This document shows, piece after piece, positions 12,092 through 27,201 of a stretch of 64,000 bases of DNA. Under the pieces are notes generated by a model, which worked only from the letters and a program-made list of their open reading frames with translations, was not told the origin of the DNA and did no database searches. The stretch is from positions 1-64,000 of the forward strand of contig JAEQBH010005107.1 of the NCBI GenBank assembly GCA_016808115.1. Direction: 5' to 3'. This stretch comes from Tetrastigma voinierianum (Eukaryota > Streptophyta > Magnoliopsida > Vitales > Vitaceae). The position numbers were made by a program, and so were the translations under genes. Numbering within the stretch: position 1 is the first letter of the stretch; each line of letters starts with the position of its first letter.

Positions 12092-12629
12092 TGTGTGTGT
12101 GTGTGATGGGTAATGAACAACAAGAACATCGGAGCAGGTACCTTTGTTCTGATTTATGTTATATACTCCCTCGGGAGATATAGAATATTCGATATACAAA
12201 TTATTTATGTATCATATATTTATGTAATTGAAGACCACTATATATGGTCATATATGTTATCTATTTTCCCACTAAGCTAGAAGCTTAGTATGGGTGTTTT
12301 AATAAGTGTGGAGTCTTGAAGAGGTCGCCGAGACATCGTTAAACAGTAAACTAACGTCATTAGGAGTCCACCCATTATGTGGGTTTTATCTTATTATTGA
12401 AATATAAATGTAAAATTTTGTAATAGTAGAATTTTGTAAGTACAAGTAAATGAGACTTAGTAATTCCTTTAAGAACTATTAAATACCATTACAGTGGTAG
12501 TTTTACAAGTTTTATGTCATTATGAATTTATGATTGAAATTGACCCATTAATATCATAGAACCAGGTTAAATAGCCCATGTCCTAGGTGGCATCCCCTCA
12601 CTTGATGTGGTTGGGGAAGGGGCGTTACA
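10227..12629. mobile_element. Solo LTR, about 2.4 kb
   Basis: The element begins TATAAGACCCC and ends GGGGCGTTACA, close to the TGTAAGACC and TGTAACGCC termini of the gypsy LTRs elsewhere in this window. A near-perfect 5-bp target duplication flanks it (TGGTA 10222-10226, TTGTA 12630-12634). The flanks rejoin into the sequence seen uninterrupted downstream of copy 1 (near 4510). No internal domain or second LTR is present, so it is read as a solo LTR left by recombination. The open frame at 10614-10907 lies inside it and matches nothing I know. Confidence 0.75.
12048..12105. repeat. (TA)n(TG)n compound microsatellite
   Basis: About 15 bp of TA followed by about 40 bp of TG with one interruption, inside the solo LTR. 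Confidence 0.95.
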
Positions 12630-12724
12630 TTGTATTTTTGGATTGTTTGCGATAGTAATAGTTTGTTTGGTAATTCTATCTTAATAGTAAGTTTTGAAAG
12701 AGTAAAGTCAGCTTGAAGGATATT

Positions 12725-15700
12725 TGTGGGACCCCTTTCCCGACCCGACCCGACCCGTTCGGGTGGATCAGCCAGTCAGCCACTAAAATCACTCAATCCT
12801 CCCGAATCATATCTTTGCAGACGATTACAAAATTAGGCAAGCCCATAAACATTTAACAAAATACATTTAGCACACAACAAAATACATTTACAATGAAGGC
12901 ATTCAAGCCTTTTCAAAATGATTTAAAAAAATAGATGTTTAGAGTTCAAATTGTTTTTTTACAAAATATCAATATCCAAAAGAAAACATGGAATGAATGC
13001 ACATGTCGGAGCATACTCCGAAATTTCCTTCTTTATGACTCGACGCTCCTCGATCTTGGGTCCGCTTTCGATCACTATCTATCACTCGGTACCTGCGCAT
13101 TGGTAAAACATCTGGCTAAGCATTTTCTCATGCTTGGTAGTTACATCTAAATCCATTCCTGGTTGACTTAAATCAAAATCATGCCAATTTAATAAGAACT
13201 TTCAAATCTTTTGGATGATCAATATAAATATAATACATATACTTTGTTATATATGCAATGAGTTATAGTTTATGATACATCGAAAATACACTTTCATATT
13301 CAATATTTCACAATCTCCAAATCAATTCAAATATGCTCACAAATTCAATTCGGTTACGCAATTGATTCGGTTTGCAATTGATTCCAGTGCATGATGGTCG
13401 ATTATCACGATGATTCAGTTATGCCCTTAGCGAATTTAACCTATGTCTTGATACTCACGGGATATCAGAGTCGTAAACACGGTCCAATGGGCTGCAGGCG
13501 ATTATCAAATGGTTTATAACCGATACGGTCCGTTGGGCTCTTGTTGGTTATAAACAATCAAATAATGAACTACCCGATCACGGTCAGAACATATCGTAGT
13601 GACACATCGATACAATAGTCCTTGATCGCTATTTGTGTATTGGTATACCAATCTATCCTTAATCGCGAAATAAGCGGTTAACATTCTGTGGGGCGTTCAA
13701 ATCCTTTATAGCAAAATATATACAATATATGCGCTTGTATAAACGGTTTATTTTCAATAATCATGCAAACATTCACAATCACTTTCTCCAAATCAATTAA
13801 ATCAATTCAATATGCTTTTAGAACAAACAGGCAAAAACTTGAAACGACGAATCGGAGTCGGTAGAACAAGCCAAAAAATCCGCTTTGATTCCAATCCTTG
13901 GAATCTCAATCTCGGTTTGGCTTTTCCTCGTCGTCCTGTTCAAAACCATTAAAGAATAGCTATTATTAAATGCGTCTTAATGTAGTTTGATTAGGATTGA
14001 TTTTGGAGTTTAATGAGTTCAAATTGTTCAAGCTATATAGATGGATTCCTGACTCAATGGGCTTTCCATAAGTCCAAGAACACCCGAAACAGAAGTTCGA
14101 GGACAGAGGAGTTATGACCTTAGAAGTTGGAGGTCATGCGTGAGTCACACCGACCGAGCTGGTAGTGAGCTGACCTGACCTCGGTAAACTCGGTCTGACA
14201 CCTCGGTCTGACATATTCTATCCTCCTCAGGCATATGGATGAATTCTTGACTCAATGATCTTTCCATAGAGTCCAAGAACACCCGAATCAGAGTTCGGAC
14301 GAAGGAGTTATGACCTTCCGAGTTGGGGTCATCGTGATCAAATCCTGAACTGGACGAGCTGACATGACCTCGGTGAGCTCGGTCTAACACCTCGGTCTGA
14401 CATCTAATATCCTCCTCAGGCATATTAATGTATTTTTGACTCAATGGGTTTTCCATAGAGTCCAAGAACACCCAAATCGGAGTTCGGACGAAGGAGTTAT
14501 GACCTTCCGAAGTTGGAGGTCATACGTAGTCACCCAGCCGAGCTGACTGACTGAGCTGACCTGACCTCGGTAAACTCAGTCTGACACCTTGGTCTGACAC
14601 CTAATATCCTCCTCATGCATATCAATGTATTCTTGGTGATGGGCTTTGCCAGAGTCCGAAGGCACCGAAGCGGAGTTCGGACGAAGGAGTTATGACCAGA
14701 GTTGGAGAATTAAATGCGTGGTCGGCTTTAAGACAGTTTGACACAGGCCCGGACGAGGGGCAGGCTCACGGGACGGAGTGTGACTACGTTGCATGAGGTC
14801 TGCTGACCCTTGCTGCATGAGTCTGCTGACCTCTGCTGCATGAGGTCTGCTGACCTCTGCTGCATGAGGTCTGCTTGTTCCCAGCGCATAGTCTCTTGAC
14901 CCTCTCTTGACCTGTTACGTGACCTGCATGGGTTGGCCTACCGCGTTGTATTCGGAGTAAAAGACCATAACTTGGTCTACAAGGGTCCGATTTGAGAAAT
15001 TCAAAAGCCTAACATCAAGTTCATTGATGTGGCTACAATTTACCAGAAGGACTTACTGCCAAATTCTCTTTATTTCTGACCCAAAACCTGTTCTAAGGTC
15101 CGGCTAGTTGACCTATTTGGGCCAGGCGGCGCAAGTCTAGCTGAGCTGGCCTCGGTAAGGACCGTAACTTGGTCTGAAGAGGTCCAAATCCGCGAAATTC
15201 AAAGCCCTAACATCGAGTTCATTGATGTGGCTACAATTATCAGAAGGACTTACCAAATTCCCTTCACTTCACTTTTAAATCAGCTCTAAGGTCCGGTTAG
15301 CGCGCACTACCCATGATGTGTGATACCGTAGTTTAAATACAATAAGCGTTCCACTAGGCAAGATAACCACCCATGCATGACCCTTATGGTAGAAAATAAT
15401 CAAAGTAGGAGAGACACACCTCCACAGAGTTTGTCGAAACTCCCGATTCGTCTCTGCGCGAACAGCATCCACGAGAAGGATTTTCCCTCTTGCCGCGGAG
15501 ACCTATGATCCGATCGTTGGGAATCTAGAGAAAGTGAAATTCTCATCTAAAATATCTCCTCTTTTCTCTATTTTCCTTTTCTTATGGATCACCCTTAATC
15601 GTCTTTGTAAAAATGAAACTTCCTCAACTTTCCTACACTTACAAGCCCTTTCCTTGATTTTTTCTTCTTTTCTTTATTTCTTTTTATATTTAGGTCCTTC

Positions 15701-15978
15701 ATTTCTCTATTATTTTCTTCATTTAGAGTCTCTATTATTTTCTCTTTGCTGTTTATTTCTCCTAATTTCACTTAGACATATAAACTTACTTACAATTGAC
15801 CCTTAGGTCCCATTTTACAATTTCCACATATTTTCTCTTTTTCACTTGGTTTATTTAAGATTCAATAATCATTTAATCAATATTCATCTAAAAATTCTGA
15901 AAAATACTGATTAGCTAATTATACCGGAATATATAATAAATTTTATTATAAAAATTCGGGGTATTTTGAGGCGTTACA
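12725..15978 (-). repeat. 3' LTR of the Ty3/gypsy element
   Basis: Direct partner of 20612-23821. It contains four tandem units of about 190 bp (14040-14765), a cluster of about 24-bp repeats (TGCTGCATGAGGTCTGCTGA, 14780-14880) and a pyrimidine-rich stretch near 15540-15790. Open frames inside it are shadows. Confidence 0.92.
14040..14765. repeat. Four tandem units of about 190 bp inside the LTR
   Basis: Unit starts lie near 14051, 14249, 14438 and 14634, each with CTCAATGGGCTTTCCATA, GGACGAAGGAGTTATGACC and ACACCTCGGTCTGACA. The same array with the same copy number is in the other LTR (about 21955-22680), so it predates insertion. Confidence 0.8.
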
Positions 15979-15997
15979 ACTCTCCCAGCAAAATTTT
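15979..15997 (-). promoter_or_regulatory. Polypurine tract of the Ty3/gypsy element
   Basis: On the minus strand a purine-rich run ending GCTGGGAGAGT directly precedes the LTR start TGTAACGCC. Confidence 0.65.
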
Positions 15998-16074
15998 GTC
16001 CTCGAAATTACCTTATTCAAGCAGTTGGATATTGTTGCTATCGTTTCCTCACTTTCCCAGTAAACTACTTGATC

Positions 16075-16425
16075 TTATGGTTTCTCCGCGCCTTTGACTA
16101 GCGGAATCTTCTTGTTCGTAATTCTTTCTTCACAAGCCAAAATCTCTTGGCTCTTCTTCATTCGTCGAATCGACCTCGACTCAATTGTCTCAGAAGAGAC
16201 TATATGTAGCGAATTACGATCGGGGTACCTCAGTAGCATGGACACATAGAAATACATTATGGATCTTTTCAAGTCCGGAGGTAATGCTAATCTATATGCC
16301 ACTGGACCCACTTTTTCAATCACTTCATAGGGACCCAGCAAATCTAGAACTGACTTGCCGCTTTTTCCCCGAATCTCATCGCCTTCTTGAGGCGATACTT
16401 TCGAAAACACTTTTCGCGATCTCAT
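16075..16425 (-). pseudogene. Ty3/gypsy integrase C-terminal region
   Basis: The 116-codon open stretch contains LLGPYEVIEKVGPVAYRLAL and VSMLLRYPD, the hallmark tail of plant gypsy integrases. Upstream, at about 16590-16650 on the minus strand, a further integrase motif (APYEALYE) is readable in another frame. It is a fragment of a broken pol gene. Confidence 0.85.
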
Positions 16426-18399
16426 ATCGAATATCTTTTCTTTTCATGTCGGCATATGATTTTACTGTCTGCTCGATGGCCACCTTCAATCTTTCTCTAA
16501 TCATTTCACTTTCTTCGAGTCTCTGTATCAGAGCGGGACGATTACTTTCCCTTTAACCAATTCGTCCAACCTGATGATTTCTACATTTTCTCATATAAAG
16601 CCTCATAAGGAGCCATTCCAATACTTGATTGAAGCTGTTGTGCTCACACAAATTCAACTAAAGCAATGTGTCGATCCCAACTGCCCCTCGAGGTCGATCA
16701 CGCTCCTTAACATATCTTCGAATGCGGATCGATCTCTCAGTTGTCCATCAGTTTGTGGGTGGGCGTCTTTGAAATTCAGTCGAGTGCCCAAAGCCTCTTG
16801 CAATTTTCCCCAAAATCTTTACGTAAACCTCGGATCTCGGTCTGAAATAATGGATACAGAATCCGTATGTCCGAACTATTTCCTTGATATACATCTACGC
16901 TGGCATCAGTGAATAGTCGGTTCTCCGCAGTAGGAAGTGGTGACTTGGTCAATCGGTCTACTACGGCTCAAGGCGAGTCATGCCTTCTCCTGTCAATGGT
17001 AAACCCAACCACAAAATCCATGAGTGATTAGGTCCCATTTCCACTTGGTATTCTAATAATTTCAATAATCAGAGGAACTTGATGCTTTCTGCCTTTGCTC
17101 TTTGACACACCAAACGCGGTTACAAATTACGACACATCTCTTTTCATCGGACCACAGGCCAAAGCATTTTTAAATCTCGATACATCTTTGTACTCACAGG
17201 GATGGATAGAAAGAATCCACTATATTACTCTTCCCGATGTGGATTTCCTCGGAAATCATTACAATCGGTACACAAACCTTGATCCTTATAATACAAAACT
17301 CCATTTTTCGTTTCCGCGTGAACTCAGTTTCTTTACCATTTCAATATGATTTATACGTGGCGACCAATTTTCTCATCTTTCTTTGTGCCTCTAGCACTCG
17401 ATTCAACAAACTCGGTCTTTGCTATCAGCTGCGCCTCTGATTACCATGCGTCATATAGTAAATGGGCATTCCATATTTCGGCGTTGTGTTGAGCTTTCTA
17501 CTCAAGCGTCAGAGCCACTACATTGGCCTTTCTAGGGTGATAATCAATTGCCCGATCATAATCTTTATGGAGTTCCATCCATCTCAGATTTGCCTCAGTT
17601 AAGCTCTATTTGTGAGGGCAAATACTTCGCTATGATGGTGGTGAGCTTCTCTCCCTTAATACAAATAATGTCTCAAATTTTCCAGCGCAAATACAATTCT
17701 GGCTAATTCCAAATCATCGTGGTGGTTCGCTCATGCGGCTTCAGCGTGTGAAGCATAGGCTACTCCACTTTACCTCTTGCATTAGGACACATCCAAGTCC
17801 ATTTATGACATCCTTAAAATCACATATTCTCTCACAGCCGGTCGAGCAGTGAAGCAGGAGCCTCGGTTAAGAATGCTTTCAACTCATCAAAACTTCTTTG
17901 ACATTTTTCACTCCATTCATACTTTACATTTTTCTGGAGCCATCTCGTCATCGGGGTTGCAGTCATAGAAAATCCCTTAACGAATCTTAACATTATCTGC
18001 TAGTCGAGGAAACCACATAAATGGCATTTCTAGGTATTTCCATTCAACAGTACTTCTATTTTCTTTGGATCTACTCGAGTTCCTTCTTCGATACTATACC
18101 CAGAAAGGACACTTCATTCTTCCAAAACTCACTTGCTCAGTTTTCCATTTATCTTTTCTCGAAATATAGAAATATTACTACAAGGTGTGTGTCATGACTT
18201 TAGTGATCTTTTGAGTCTGAGATATAGGTCTATGAACACTACAACAAGGCGATCCACATGCGGTGGAAAACACGATTCATTAGGTCCATGAAAGCCGCTG
18301 GAGCATTTGTCAATCAAGCGGCATTACAAGGAACTCTAATGTCCCGTATCGCATCTGGCAGTCTTGTACATCGCGTCTTTAAATTCTCAGCCAGTGATC

Positions 18400-18560
18400 G
18401 GATGTAGTCAATCTTGAAAAGATACTTGCCTTTTAATTGGTCAAACAACTCATCAGTGGGTAACATATACTTATTCTTCTTTTGTTAACTTGTTCAATTG
18501 TCTATAATCAATACATAGCAAAAGTGTCTTTTTAACAATACAGGAACTCAATGAGTGATA
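18400..18560 (-). pseudogene. Ty3/gypsy reverse transcriptase remnant
   Basis: Minus-strand translation shows CIDYRQLNKLT, then DELFDQLKGKYLFKIDY after a frameshift. These match the conserved early part of gypsy reverse transcriptase. Stops and indels interrupt it. Confidence 0.75.
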
Positions 18561-18673
18561 CACTTGGTCTAATAAACCCTTTTTTCACAGTAGTTCTTGC
18601 AATTGTAATTTCAATTCCTTTAGCTCACAGTGGAGCCATTTTTGTCTGATTGTAATGGATGTGATTGTGCCAC

Positions 18674-19399
18674 CTAGTACAACGTCAATAGCAAACTCAA
18701 TCTCCTATGTGGGGGCAATCCTGGTAACTCTTCCGGAAACACGTCCGGAAAGTCGCTAACAGTAGGGATATCGGATACACTAGGCATTGCCTTTATTGTA
18801 TCAATCACATAAGCCAAGTAGGCTTCACATCCTTTCCGCACCATTGTTCTAGCAGTGGAGGCGGATATCACATTAGATAGGTGACTTGACCTCTCCGCGG
18901 AGTGAAGGATTACTTCATCTTCATTCGGTGTTCTTAAGGTTACTCTTTTCATTCTACAATCGACTATTGCTTGATGTCGGGACAACCGATCCATCCCCAA
19001 TATCACATCAAACTCCCCGAATGATAACTCAATCAATCTAAAATTCATACTCGTATTTTGATGGAGACTGACATATCTTGCTCTGTTCACAATAACACTA
19101 TGGCTGAGTGGGTTCGTCACCAAGATGTCATATTCGGTTTCACTCCTCGGTAATTTACCCAAGTTGGGTATGTCGGTGCAAATATATGAGTGGGTTGACC
19201 CGGGGTCAATCAATGCATGTACAATAGTATCAAAGATTTGGAAATTACCGGCTATCACATCGGGAGCGTCGATATCTTCCACTGCTTTCATTGCATATGC
19301 TCTAGCTGGAGCACGACCATCTTCACTTACCAGCGTTTGTGTCCACTTGTCTGAGAATACTTTCGGTGATGCAACACTCTTATTGCCTTTTTGTACCAC
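18674..19399 (-). pseudogene. Ty3/gypsy aspartic protease and start of reverse transcriptase
   Basis: The 241-codon open frame contains a retropepsin-like segment, ALIDPGSTHSYIC, in which DPG replaces the usual D-S/T-G. The flap-side motif FDVILGMDRLSRHQAIVDC follows, and then SDFPDVFPEELPGLPP, the linker that precedes gypsy reverse transcriptase. The frame is lost right after this. It lies between gag (19418-19714) and the RT remnant, in the expected order. Confidence 0.9.
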
Positions 19400-19417
19400 T
19401 AAAGTTTGTACCCCGGT

Positions 19418-19714
19418 CTAAGATATTTGTAAATGAATGAGCTCTACAGAACAATCTCTTGCTCTGTGCTCTTTGGATCCTAAAATCAAACAAGCACAGT
19501 AAGTCTCAGCATTCTCCTTTATGATTTCTCCTGATAGAGCAATGGGGAAGCGATGTTCTCTGAAGGACCTCTGGTGTGCACTCATAGTTGATGGTCTTTG
19601 GTATGATAGTGTTCCTACCAGTGCTTTGGCGTAGGATAGCGTTGGAACCCTATGGTCCCCTAAATTTCTTATTTGTTGTTCTTGGCTTTGGGTGAGCGAG
19701 ATTTTTCTTTCCAC
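19418..19714 (-). pseudogene. Ty3/gypsy gag C-terminus with decayed zinc knuckle
   Basis: CACLILGSKEHRARDC keeps the C...H....C end of a gag CCHC zinc knuckle, with irregular spacing of the first cysteines. It sits directly 5' of the protease. A (CT)n stretch (19799-19834) and broken gag sequence lie further upstream on the minus strand, to about 20590. Confidence 0.75.
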
Positions 19715-19798
19715 ATCTTTTATCTTTTCTCTCTCTTTCCTCTTTCTTCTGTCTTTTCTATCGATACATGTGTTCCTGTGTTTTTCTGTGATTTTAAT

Positions 19799-19834
<36 letters not shown>

Positions 19835-20591
19835 CTTGTGTAGCGGCGAAATGTTGTGACATGGGCTTCAGTGGTCATTAAGGTAGATCTTCAAACCTCG
19901 GCGCACGCTTCCTCACTCCACGAAAGTATCTCGAGGCATACTTGCTGTCGACAATTCTCTTTGATATTGGTCACACTCGTAAAGATCTTTGCTTGATTAT
20001 GAAACTCCGTCTCATGTTGTTCGGATAATCACGACCCACATAGTGCTTCTTGAACTCATCCAGAAGAACTCCCATGTAACTCTCTCACGATGGTGCGGTC
20101 GCACATTCTAACTTCTCTTCATATGCAATGCATTTGCCCACGAAACATTAGCTGGTGAGTTCTCTCGAGCCAATTTTCTCTGCCACCATGAAGCTCATCC
20201 TCTTTCTTTCCCATAAAATCTCTGGTGGCACCTTGCCATTCTCTCAATGGTACGATCGCTTCTGGAGCAGTGCAATTTGGTTCTTGACTCTTTGCAATGC
20301 TGACTAGGCTGTTGGAGGATAACTATAGTACCTCACGCCGCCATTACAGTTCATTCATTGGTGGGGCATGGGATGCTTGCCCACCTTCCATACTAGCAGG
20401 ACTGTTTGGGCGAGTCCCCTGGTCATCCTCGACCCTAAGGGAAGCCGAACCGTCCATGCTTATCCTATTAAGACCAGCAAGATCCGCGTCGAGTCATGCT
20501 CATCCTTATATGTAATGAAATGCATGTGTACATAATTTCAAAATCATTTACAAACAATTTTAAAATCATTTTGTAGAACCGCCTAAACCTA

Positions 20592-20604
20592 GGCTCTGAT
20601 ACCA
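20592..20604 (-). promoter_or_regulatory. tRNA-Met primer-binding site
   Basis: The reverse complement reads TGGTATCAGAGCC, an exact initiator tRNA-Met primer site, 7 bp from the 5' LTR. Confidence 0.9.
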
Positions 20605-20611
20605 ATAAAGT

Positions 20612-23600
20612 TGTGGGACCCCTTTCCCGGCCAAACCCGTTTGGGCGGATCAGGCACGAGAGTCGGGGATGCCCTTAAAATCCCTTTCGATCACTCAAAT
20701 CACATCTTTGCGGGAAACGATTACAAAGTGAAGCGAAGCCCGTAAACATTAACAAAATACATTTAACCCCAACAAAATACATTTACAATGAAGGCATTCA
20801 AGCCTTTTCAAAATGATTTACAAATAGATGTTCGGAAGTTCAAATTGTTTTTACAAAATATCAATATCAAGAAAACATGGAATGAATGCACATGTCGAGC
20901 ATACTCGAAATTTCCTTCTTTATGACTCGGCGGCTCCTCGATCTTGAGTCCGCTTTCGATCACTATCTATCCACTTTCAGTACCTGCGCATTTGGTAAAC
21001 AATACGCTAAGCATTTTCATGCTTAGTGGTTCTATACAAATCCATTCCTCAGTTTCAACTTAAATCAAATCATGCAATTTAATAATTCAGAACTTTCAAA
21101 TCTTTTGGATGATCAATATAAATATAATACATATACTTTGTTATATATATCTGTCGGTTATAGTTCGCCAGTCATCCCAAAATACACTTTCATATTCAAT
21201 ATTTCACAATCTCAAATCAATTCAAATATGCTCCTAAATTCAATTCGAGTTACGCAATTGGTCGGTTTGCAATTCAATTCAGTGCATCGATCAATTGATT
21301 TATGCCAATCAATTCGGTTATGCCCTTAACGAGATTTAACCTATGTCTTCGATATCGAGGATGTCGAGTCACCGGCACGGTCCAGGAGCTGCGGGCGGTA
21401 TCAAATGGTTTTTATAACACGATACGGTCAGATTTCTTGGTAGTTATAAACAATCAAATAGTGAACAACTTATCGTCACGGTCCGTGACTGGCGATGGTG
21501 ACACATCAATACAATAGTTCGCAATGCGCTGTTGACCCTATTGGTATGCCAATCTATCATAATCTGATAAACGGTTAACATTCTATTAAGAGGCGTTCAA
21601 ATCCTTTATAGCAAAATATATACAACATATGCGCTTGTATAAGCAGTTTATTTTCAATAATCAACTGCAAACATTTCACAATCACTTTTCTCAAATCAAT
21701 TAAATCAATTCAATATGCTTTAGAACAAACATGCAAAAGCGAAGCGAGGAATAGGAGTCGGTATAACAAACCCAAAAATCTTTGCACTTTGATTCCAATC
21801 CTTGGAATCTCAATCTCAGGATTTGGCTTTTCCTCCCGCGTCGATTATATTCCAAAACCATTAAAGAATAATATTATTAAATCTGTACTAGTAATTTTGG
21901 TTAAGTTGATTTTCGGAGTTTAATATGAGTTTAATTTGAACAAGCTATATATGGTGGATTCCTGACTCAATGGGCTTTCCATAGAGTCCGAGAACACCCG
22001 AAAGCGAGTTAGGACGAAGGAGTTATAACCTTTGAGTTGGAGGTCATGCGTAGTCACACCCGGTAGAAGTGGTAGTGACTGAGCTGGCCTCATTAAACTC
22101 AGTCTGACACACCGGTTTGACATATTCTATCCTTCTCAGGCATATGGATGAATTCTTGACTCGAGCTTTCCATATAGTCCAAGAACACCCGAATCGGAGT
22201 TCGGGCGAAGGAGTTATGACCTTAGAGTTGGAGGTCATCGTAGTCAAATCTGGGCCCCGGACGAGCTGACATGACCTCGGGCCAGGCTCGGTCTGCACCT
22301 CGGTCCTGACACTAATATCCTCCTCAGGCCATATTAATGTATTTTTTGACTCAATGGGTTTTCCGCAAAGTCGAGAACACCCAAATCGAGATTCGGACGA
22401 AGGAGTTATGACAACCAGAGTTTGAGGTCATGCGTAGTCTACCAGTGGTGATGGCCGAGCTGAGTGACCTATGTAAACTCGGTCTAACACACCTCGGTCT
22501 GACACTAATATCCTCCTCAGGCATATCGTATATTCTTGACTCAATGGGCTTTCCGCAGAGGTCAAGAACACCAGAAATAAGGATTCGGACCCGAAGAGTT
22601 ATGACCTTCAGAGAGTTGGAGGTCATCGTAGTCAACCTGAACAGTGACCTGAGCCCCGGGCCAGTGAAATTTCTACGGGGCAGTCTGTGACCTCTGATGC
22701 ATGAGGTCTGCTGACCTCTGCTGCATAGTCCTACTGACCTCTGCGTAGTCTCTTGTCTCTGTGCGTATTTCTGTGGGTGATATCTACGCCCATTTGGTAT
22801 CAAATAAAAAGGCCGTAACTTAGTACATGGGTTCGATTTGAGAAATTCAAAAGCCCTAACATCAAGTTAATTGATGTGGCTACAGTTACCAGAAGGTACT
22901 GCCAAATTCTCTTTGGCTGACCCAAAAACCATTCTGGGTCCGGCTAGTTGACCCGAAGCCGGGCGGCCCGACCCGACCAGAATCCCCAGGCGAGTGGCCA
23001 TCGGTAAAGGACCATAACTTGGTCTCTCTGAGTCCCGAATCGAATTCAAAAGCCTAACATCAAGTTCATTGATGTGGCTGCAATTACAAGGACTTACTGC
23101 CATTCCTTCACCTTATTACCCAAAATCAGCTCTGAGGTCCGGTTAGCGAGGCACTACCCTGATGTAGCAGCTTCTCATGGTTTAAATGCAATAAACATTC
23201 CCTAAGGCAAGACCGCCACCACCGACCTTATGGTGAAAATAATCAAAGTAGGGAGAAGACCTACCTCCTGGGATTTGTCGAAACTCCCGATTCGGAATCT
23301 CTACTTGCGAGGTCTTGTCACGGAAGGATTTTCCTCTTGCCCGCCCAGGGAGACCTATGGTCAGATCGTTGGGAATCGAAGTGAGAGCCACCGGCTCTAA
23401 ATATCTCCCTCTTTTCTCTGTTTTCCTTTTTCTATGGATCACTATGTCGTCTTGTAAAGGGAGCTTCCTCCCCTTTTCTATCTTACATGCCTTTCCTTGA
23501 TTTTTTTCTTCTTTTTTCTCTATTTCTTTTTTTATATTTAGGTCCCTCCATTTCTCTATTATTCTTCATTTAAGTCTGCTATTATTTTCCCTTTACTCAT

Positions 23601-23821
23601 TATTTCTCTAATTTCACTTAGACATATAAACCTCTTACAATTGACCCTTAGGTCCCCCATTTACAATTTCCATATTTTCTCTTTTCATAGGTTTATTTGC
23701 AGTTCAATAATCATTTAATCAATATTCATCTAAATTCCCGGAAAAATACCCCGAGTTGGCCAGTGCGGAATATATAATAAATTTTATTATAAAAATTCGA
23801 GGATATTTTTGAGGCGTTACA
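20612..23821 (-). repeat. 5' LTR of the Ty3/gypsy element
   Basis: Partner of 12725-15978 with the same internal tandem arrays (about 21955-22680 and 22680-22760). AT-rich blocks are nearly identical between the two LTRs while GC-containing stretches differ by many small changes. Confidence 0.92.
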
Positions 23822-23904
23822 ATATTCTAATTATATTATAAATATTACTGTAGACATTCAAGCAAATTCTTAATAATTAATGTTTAATGTATGGTTTTAA
23901 GAAA

Positions 23905-24075
23905 GGGAGAAGTATGTTTCAGGCGGTTTATTTCAAAATAAAAGATGAATGGGTACAAAGAATTACAATTGGGTCAGTCAGTACATTAGACCAAAAAATA
24001 ATTGTCTTTGAGGAACAAAAGGCATAATTGGGCAAACAATACCAAAACTACCCCTCCTCTCAACAATCCAACTAC
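23905..24075 (+). repeat. Left terminal inverted repeat of the MULE
   Basis: Pairs with the reverse complement of about 34370-34517 at roughly three quarters identity. The best block is GTTTATTTCAAAATAAAAG. Confidence 0.85.
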
Positions 24076-26193
<2,118 letters not shown>

Positions 26194-26643
26194 TGCTCAC
26201 TACCTGCTGCTATATATGATAATGAACACTCAATGATGATTTATGCATTTGTGATTAAAAAAGCTAGTTCATTAGAGTTGGGTTTGAGATCCAAAATAAC
26301 CTTCAAGACCCATGGGGATATGATGAAATTTTTACATCTTTTGTTGTTTCACTCCTAGGCATTTTATATGTGTAGAAACATAAGCAAAGACATAACCTCA
26401 CATCCCATGACCATGCGGTATTTCCTATGCCATTCTTACATACATAATTTGTAAGTTACCTATTTATTATGATATTAAACATGTCATTTAGATAAGTTTA
26501 TTATGCAAAAAAAAGCAGGTGTATGATCTGACATAACATTATCTGCCTTAAGAACTTTTATATCCCATATGTTTAACTATGCTTAACTAATATTCCTTCA
26601 AATTGTATATGTGTCTCAGAAGCAAGAAGTAAATTTGAAGAAG

Positions 26644-27201
26644 ATGGAGAATGAAATGTTCTGTTATGCCTTTGAAGGTGGGCAAATGGTGAAGGATGCA
26701 AATAGGTCAATTGAATATAAGGGTGGAAAAGTCATTACAATATTTGTGAATGTGAATATTTCATACGACAAATTTGTTTCATTAGTTTGTGCTAAGTTAA
26801 GGGTTGAATCAAATTCGGTGAAATTTCACTATACATGTAAATTTGATCCATCTTTAATGGTGTTGTTAGTGATGAAGGGTGATGAAGATGTTCATTGTGA
26901 TAGTTATTGTCGTGTATATGTGTCGTCGAATACCGAGTGTGCAAATGGTGTAATCCTACCTTCGAGGTATATTAAGTTAAATTCATCATTATCATGGTAT
27001 TGCCTATTTAATTTGTAAAATATATGTTCAAGAATAACTAAAGGTTTCCCATGTCTTATGAACAGTTACCCCACACCTATTGTGGGTTCTAATTATGAAC
27101 ACGTTCATGGAAATGGGACTCCAAATCTACACTTGTCAATGGATATTTTGGCAAATGGCCCAATAATAGAGTCTCATGGGTTGTCTAATAAGAGAATTTG
27201 A
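26644..27201 (+). pseudogene. MULE transposase N-terminal domain
   Basis: The ATG at 26644 opens GGQMVKD, SIEYKGGKVITIFVNV, SYDKFVSLVCAKL, VKFHYTCKFDPSLMVLL and CRVYVSSNTE, a domain typical of plant MuDR/MULE proteins. A plausible intron (GT after 26967, AG before 27066) joins it in frame to YPTPIVGSNYEHVHG and LHLSMDILANG, ending at TGA 27199-27201. The later linker region (27200-27700) continues in broken frames and includes a readable YCQAWQIKERLRN segment. Confidence 0.8.

Larger units (their letters stand above)
12725..23821 (-). mobile_element. Complete Ty3/gypsy LTR retrotransposon, 11.1 kb, decayed
   Basis: Two direct LTRs of about 3.2 kb bound a 4.6-kb interior. The ends are TGTGGGACC...GCGTTACA on the + strand, and the 5-bp duplication ATATT is exact on both sides (12720-12724, 23822-23826). 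The element reads on the minus strand: primer site beside the right LTR, then gag zinc knuckle, protease, reverse transcriptase, integrase C-terminus and polypurine tract beside the left LTR. All coding parts are broken by stops and frameshifts. The domain order PR-RT-RH-IN identifies Ty3/gypsy. The Met-type primer site and the integrase tail suggest a chromovirus-like lineage, but I see no chromodomain. Confidence 0.93.

Noticed and set aside
15534..15806. 90-aa hydrophobic frame, Phe/Leu/Ser-rich
   Set aside because: Translation of a pyrimidine-rich LTR stretch; broken in the other LTR.
22351..22803. 150-aa minus-strand frame
   Set aside because: Falls on the LTR's tandem units; not conserved in the partner LTR.
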